A DNA stretch of 64,000 bases from Anisodus tanguticus (Eukaryota > Streptophyta > Magnoliopsida > Solanales > Solanaceae). Shown here one piece after another: positions 58,530 to 64,000 of the stretch; position 1 is the stretch's first letter, and every line of letters starts with the position of its first letter. The translations under genes and the position numbers were made by a program. Location of the stretch: contig CM067557.1 in NCBI GenBank assembly GCA_034509755.1, positions 42,962,001 through 43,026,000 of the forward strand, written 5' to 3'. Under the pieces are notes generated by a model. It was not told the DNA's origin. It saw nothing but the letters and a program-made list of their open reading frames with translations, and ran no database searches.

Positions 58530-60160
58530 TAGAAACAATCATTATTAAGGACAAATGTACTTAAACACATTCGTATTATTAATAAGATTAATATTTATGA
58601 CATTTGTGATTATTGAATTATTATTTGATTATTTATAATTATTCATTAATGTGTATCACTTGACCTTACCTCGTCATTAATGGAATGAGATATTAATGAT
58701 AGAGCGTAACTCTGAAATAGCCTCGACTAATGATCATCGAGAATGAGATATTGATGATATGTTATAAGTCAACATGTGGTCTGCGTCACATTCTTAGAGA
58801 ATGTACTATGTCTCACATGCTACTAGTAATTATTACTAGTAATGGACTTATGGATACTTTTGGAAAGTATTGGTATACCCTGCTGATAAACTATTTGTTA
58901 TACATGTCTAAAGTGTTATCAGCGTGTGGGAGATGAATGTCCTTTGACTTGAGGTCAATACGCACCTTGTTTACAGAGTAATGTACTTTGACTCTGTCCT
59001 AAGCTTAAACTCCTCATAGGATAAGATACGGCTTATGTTGGTGCATTATGATGTAAATTAAGGTGGTAGTTGAGCCAAGAATAGGATTCATTCCTCGATT
59101 GGATATTCGAGAGAGCACTCAACTTTTCAGTGATATTAGGTCAATCAAGTCATTGGCCAATGCAAGAGACATATTTAGAATATGATCTAGTTATCGACTA
59201 ATATAGATGAGATAAAGTGATCAAGCCATTTGGATAGACACATGACAAATCCTAAGCTTGATCGAGTGTGTCGCGAATGAAAAGAATTTATCATCTCACA
59301 TAAAGATTATGTTTGCTAGATTCATGTAAACGTACTTCATTTATTGAGTTCGTCGTATGATGCAGTCTAAGAGTTCCATATAGACCTTAATTGGATTAGT
59401 GTTGACATATGAAGGCCTATAGGATCACACTATGTCAATTGTCTCTTTGATCTAAGGGTGTATTGAGAAAGTATTAAATATTCGATTTGAAATCGAGATA
59501 TTTAAATTGATTATAACTATGGGATAATTTCTATTAGATGGAAATTATTTAATTAAATCAAAATTGAATTTTGGATTTAATGTGCTGAATATATATATAT
59601 ATTAAATGAAAACGGGAAATAAAATTTTACGTAGGGCGCCGCAACTCCCGCAAGTTGAGCCGCGGCACCGATCCGACAGTGAGCACAGTCGGACTGGCCC
59701 ACTGCACCTCGGGTTTTGGGCCAAGCTTAAGCCCAACCCTAAAACATTTTCTGACCTAATTGTAACTATAAATACAATACTAAACCATTGTTATTATACA
59801 CCAATTTTCATAAACAATTCTAGACTGAGTCTAAAATAAAACTCTCTCAAACCTTTGCCAAGATTTTCTGACTTTCTTGACATAGGAATACGCCGTAGCA
59901 TTGTGCTTGCAGTCGAAAAGGGAATCGCGTGTCCACCCGTATTCATGTTTTATGTTACAGGTTTTGATTGTCATATAACCATAACAGAAGAAATTATTGG
60001 GGTAAATAAGAATAAAAATTTTAAACTTACTTTATGCCTTATGTATTTTGAACCCAACAAAACCTACACAAGGTACATTCTAGTTCCAATTACTAACATG
60101 GAAACAGAGACATCGAAAAGATATCATAATTCGACGAAGTGTTTGATCATCAGAAGATGA
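58530..60160 (+). mobile_element. Non-coding LTR-retroelement-like segment
   Basis: A long non-coding stretch leads to a GC-richer block (59625-59730, GCGCCGCAACTCCCGC), a TATAAATA box at 59767 and a leader-like pyrimidine-rich tail. This order resembles a 3' non-coding region followed by U3-R-U5 of a large retroelement. The two frames of 77 and 101 codons at 59606 and 59855 have no recognisable domain. No matching second LTR was found in the window. Confidence 0.35.
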
Positions 60161-60263
60161 TCCACTTTACCTCCTCGGTCAGCTTCACTGCCTCCTCTCC
60201 TTCCCTCCAATATACCAAGCATGTGTGCCTCAACCTTGATTGAGTTGGACATCGAATGGAAAA

Positions 60264-60662
60264 TCACCGCATGGACATTAAAGTTTTAACTCTTTTTTCT
60301 CTCTCTTGTTTCCTAGCACTTGGGGTCCTCTTCAATTTATGCAGTTCTTCCTTCACATCTTTCTCAACGGTTTCGATTGAGTTCAGCAGCTTTCTTTGTG
60401 GTGTGAGGCAATCAGAGTCTCCAGAACTATCCTGATTGGTGATATCGAGCAATATTTTTGGCACTTTACCAACAGATTTTGGATAAAACTTGCGGCTTCT
60501 GATTTTTATACCTGGAGTGATCATAGAAATATTGTGCTCAAGTTGAGCCCCTGATGTAGATTCAGCAGAAGGATCAAGAACAGTATGGTCCTGGTGTATA
60601 ACACTCTCAAGTTGTTCGCCGCCTTCACTTTCTCTCAAACGTGCTCTTGTTCTTTCAATGGC
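60264..60662 (-). CDS. Last exon of a POLYCHOME/UVI4-OSD1-like protein (partial gene)
   Basis: The exon starts after a CCACAG acceptor at 60663 and runs 132 codons to TGA at 60264. It includes ERTRARLRESEGG, KVPKILLDITNQD, PQRKLLNSIETVEKDV and the C-terminus KRTPSARKQEREKR then VKTLMSMR. The final Met-Arg fits the MR-tail described for UVI4 (POLYCHOME) and OSD1/GIG1, plant inhibitors of the anaphase-promoting complex that affect endoreduplication and meiotic exit. The basic KRTPSARKQ stretch and the terminal MSMR are why I chose this family; a search is needed for certainty. Upstream exons should lie to the right, beyond 64000, because 60.7-64 kb looks intronic or repetitive. Confidence 0.5.
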   Translation of the reverse strand, partial: AIERTRARLRESEGGEQLESVIHQDHTVLDPSAESTSGAQLEHNISMITPGIKIRSRKFYPKSVGKVPKILLDITNQDSSGDSDCLTPQRKLLNSIETVEKDVKEELHKLKRTPSARKQEREKRVKTLMSMR

Positions 60663-62548
60663 CTGTGGAGGGGATCCAATTACAATCAGGCTCATCCAGT
60701 TTACATGATAACAAAACTTCCCTTAGAACTATATAAAGCAAAACTTAACTTGAGGGCATTTAGCTATGCTAAGATGTAATAAAATATCAAATCCTACCAT
60801 GTATCTAGATACGCAAAAATGTGCAACCGCAATTGAAGTCCATCCCAAATAGTTTCTACCTTACAGTAAAACCTGGGAGAGCTCATAGAGGTGAGCTCGA
60901 ATTGAGCTCATACCACTTTTGCAGTACTAAGGTTTTTAAGATTCTTAACTGGCATAACAGCGCCACAAGCTTTCTTAGGAGAAGGTTAGGCAGCTACTGA
61001 TATTGATTGGTCTTATTTTGTCTATTTAAGTTGGGTAGCTGAACAGTTGAGGTAATGAGATACATCTGGGCCAGTATAATGCATAGATAAAACTGAAAAA
61101 GGGGAAAAATAAAAAGAAACAAAATCTATCAGGTGGAACTAATTGATAAGTATTGCACTAGTTCTTATACGTGAGCATAACTTAATCTTTGTCATAGGGG
61201 TATTGTTATATTGATATAGCTACTTTCGCCTTGCACCCACCGCGCTCAATAATAATGGCACCTCTGTATCTCTTGACTCTTATCAAACCCAATCAAACTC
61301 TTAACATCTCATAAATGTTACCATATAGATAGGCAGAAAAAAGGGTAGCTTAATCTTTGCACATAACACACTTTGTATGTACTACTTGTTTAAGATACTG
61401 CAAGATAAAAATTCTTTTAGGAATGTCTAAACACACTAATTCAGATTGGGTACAGAACACTATTCATGATGGTTACTTATATATAAAGAGTGTCTAGACA
61501 TTCCTAAAAGGCTATTGCAAGTAGTGGAACTTCCTCTATTGAGCATAGACATCTTAATGCACATAGGCTATTGCAAACAAATTGAGAAGCTTAAATTGTA
61601 AACAGCTTGCCCGTCTATTGATCACTTATATACTCACCAAAAAACAAACAGTGGAATAGAAGATAAGAATTGAACTTCTCTTTTATCTCAAAATGACCAA
61701 AACATACTCTTGCTAGAACTATTAATGCTAGATGAATCCAAACTCTATCAGGCAATCAAATGTTGACTAACAAACACAAATGTAAGTCACTGTTCAGCCA
61801 CTACTTTTAAATTCTAAATGCATCTCTGATGCAATATGAATTTGGGAGCTATATTATTGGGAGATGAGCTAATGCTTTGGGTAGTTGTACAGGGTGCAAT
61901 TGGTACGGTACACAGCTGCTGGAAACTTGATCTTCGGAAGGACACAACTTTTGTTAATTACATTCAGATCCCTTAAGTTTAGTTCTTTAAGTATGCATTT
62001 TGGCCCAATTCTTATTGTAATAGTTTCTTTTAGACCCATTAGCTAACTAAAGATTCTTTAGTATATATTTTGTTGGTGCAACCATTTTAGAGTTAATCAA
62101 AGAAATTATCCCTTACCTTCCTTATTGTAGTTTATCTTAGCTTAATCCTTAGCTAGAGTTCTTCCCAAATTCATCCTTGCAACAATCTCTCATTATAAAC
62201 CAGTTGCTCCAGCAGTTCGTTGGACCAAATATATGAGAGTTTAAGTATATATAGCAAATCAAGATTATGCCCACGAAGCTCAATTCACTAAAAAAAGCTT
62301 AAATAGGCAAGAAAGTATTGACCCTGACAATGATTACTTATATACTCACCAAACAAACAAACAAACAATGAGATAGAAGACAACAATAGAACTTCTCATT
62401 ATCCCAAATTGATCAAAACATACTCTTGCTAGAACTATTAATGCTAGATGAATCCAAGCTCTATCAGGCAATCAAATGTTGATTTACAAACACAGATGTA
62501 AGATAAGCAACCTAAGAACAAGCAATGTTCAATTCTAAATCAATAAAC
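60663..62548. other. Intron-like DNA with tandem blocks upstream of the POLYCHOME-like exon
   Basis: No further coding exon was recognised. Blocks sharing ATCTCTCATTATAAACCAGTT, AGATTATGCCCA, GAAGCTCAATTCACTAAAAA, ACTTATATACTC, CTATCAGGCAATCA and AAATGTAAG recur at 61610-61850 (partial), 62185-62545 and 63655-63960, in the same order and orientation. Confidence 0.6.
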
Positions 62549-63600
62549 GGTTGGTTTGCCTTTGGTGGAGTTGCGTCCAACCATCTTTAATGACTTAAAC
62601 TCTAGGATTTCGCATGTTGGAGAATTTGATTCTTCACACGTGCATATCTACTAAGTGAGTAGATGACCGTAGGGCCAAAAATTGTCAAATTTCGTTGAGA
62701 AATGAAAGAGATATTGGTCCACGAAGTAAGATGTTTGAAGCATGAAAATGTGGTATAGACCAATTCTCCCTCATCGGTGGAGGAAGGAAGATTTGTTTAG
62801 TTTATAAGTCTCAAAATTGGCTAAGGGTTTGGGACCCCAAAAGGTAACACATGTGTTTGAAGGAATGAGGACTTAGATGTGATTTGGTTCGAAGATAAGC
62901 CCACGCGCGCCGCCGCCGCCCATCTGGTCCGGTCACGAGTCGTGGGCTTCTTCTGATATTATCTTTTTGGACCCAAATTGCTTCATATTTACATTTTGGT
63001 CCCTGAAGTTTCAGATAAGATGAAATTGGACAGAGAACGTGTGCCTTTTGCTGTTGGCTTTGGAACGTTAACCTCCATTATTATGCACATTAATTCAGTC
63101 ATTCATTTGGCTGAATTACTACCTCTAATTGTCATTACTTGGCCAATAACAGCAATTATGTGGGCAATTGATAAGTCCCCTCCTTGCACTATATAATGAA
63201 GCATTTGGCTCACTTGTTGAGACTACACACAAACGAAAAAACAGAATTCTTCCTACTATTTTCCAGCATCATTTCATTACTCTAAGTTCTTCAAAGTAAC
63301 ACTTGAATTTCCTTTGCTCATTTGTTGAGTTGTTGTTTTATCTTGCTAGACTATTGTCTAGAACGTAGAAATGATATATACGGGGCAATCTTGTATTAAA
63401 GACAGAGTGTCATCACTCGACCCAGCAAATCAAAGTGTTTGTAATCTCAGTTTCTTGTTTTCAGTTTATTGAAATTTCAGTTCTTGTAATTTCATTTTCT
63501 TATAATAATTAGCAGTTACTTATTTCTGTTTACTGCAACCATTATAATCAACATAAACACAATTCCAATTTTCAAAGTACCATTAACTTTTCTCTAAATA
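62549..63600 (+). mobile_element. LTR-like repeat, plus orientation, right copy
   Basis: Sister of the 230-1256 repeat: GGTTGGTTTGCCTTTGGTGG, then TGTTGGAGAATTTGATTC (62615), AGTAGATGACCGTAGGGCC, a GC-rich CGCGCGCCGCCGCCGCC block at 62905, TATATAATGAAG at 63190 and ACGGGGCAATCTTGT at 63382. It interrupts the tandem blocks. The right border is not exact. Confidence 0.5.
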
Positions 63601-63654
63601 CTACTACTTTTTATCAAATTTCACTTTTTTATGGCCAAACGCCTAGTCATTCTT

Positions 63655-64000
63655 GCAAGAATCTCTCATTATAAACCAGTTACTCCTATAGTTCGTTGGA
63701 CCATATATATGAGAAATTAAGTATGAATAGCAAATCAAGATTATGCCCAAGAAGCTCAATTCACTAAAAAGGGCTTAAATAAGCAAGAAATAGCTACCCT
63801 GACAATGATCACTTATATACTCGCCAAACAAACAAACAGTGAGAACTACACATGCTGAATCAAAACTCTATCAGGCAATAACTTTGACTTACAAACACAA
63901 ATGTAAGATAAGCAACCTAAGAACCAATGTTAAATTCTAAATCCATCTCTCATTATGAACCAGTTACTCGTATAGTTCGTATGACCAAATATATAAGAAA
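63655..64000. repeat. Third tandem block, continuing past the window
   Basis: The same order of motifs as 62185-62545, then a restart (CTCTCATTATGAACCAGTTAC at 63948), so at least one more unit follows. Confidence 0.75.

Noticed and set aside
60885..61000. Possible second POLYCHOME-like exon on the minus strand (KKACGAVMPVKNLKNLSTAK)
   Set aside because: An in-frame stop lies just upstream without an AG acceptor after it, so it cannot join as an exon as read.

Overview
The window looks like plant nuclear DNA, most probably from an asterid of the nightshade family. This rests on AT-rich intergenic DNA, GT/AG introns, TS-type and Au-type SINE copies, short-LTR Ty1-copia elements with a Met-tRNA primer site, Stowaway and hAT MITEs, and plant-only gene families (FTIP/MCTP C2 proteins, TGA bZIP, POLYCHOME-like). 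Species cannot be named from the sequence. I saw no bacterial, plastid, CRISPR or defence-island signal.

Layout. 1-1256: an LTR-like repeat on the minus strand with a partial ORF beyond it at the window edge. 1933-2334 (+): a small AT-hook protein gene. 3.5-7.8 kb: SINE, hAT and MITE insertions. 7886-16598 (-): an intact eight-exon TBCCD1 gene (574 aa, all junctions resolved). Its introns carry a TRIM, a retroposon with a 20-bp target duplication, and a four-copy array grown from the 5' end of intron 1. 16.6-20 kb: SINEs and MITEs. 20.1-24.9 kb (-): a degenerate copia element fused with TRIM pieces. 25641-27780 (+): a broken FTIP/MCTP copy. 28-33.8 kb: a hAT inside a Stowaway, then a second copia. 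35.2-36.1 kb: a 19-unit, 48-bp minisatellite. 37136-39460 (-): the intact intronless FTIP/MCTP gene (774 aa). 41.9-49.4 kb: nested dead elements (gypsy with inserted copia and MITE, then a BED/hAT fragment, then a truncated copia). 49991-55540 (+): a 5'-truncated, multiply damaged TGA bZIP copy. 56-60.2 kb: non-coding repeats. 60264-60662 (-): the last exon of a POLYCHOME/UVI4-like gene, followed by intron-like repeats and a second copy of the 1-1256 element in the opposite orientation.

Three genes look functional (AT-hook, TBCCD1, FTIP/MCTP), plus one partial gene (POLYCHOME-like). They have no evident joint pathway. TBCCD1 belongs to the tubulin-cofactor family. FTIP/MCTP proteins are ER-anchored at ER-plasma membrane contacts and plasmodesmata. 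POLYCHOME/UVI4 proteins restrain the APC/C. The most interesting signal is the inverted FTIP/MCTP pair. The middle 1.5 kb of the dead copy is almost identical to the live gene, both flanks are clearly older, and one edge of the identical block lies at a CCGGA microhomology deletion. This suggests gene conversion or template switching. No new coding system was found.
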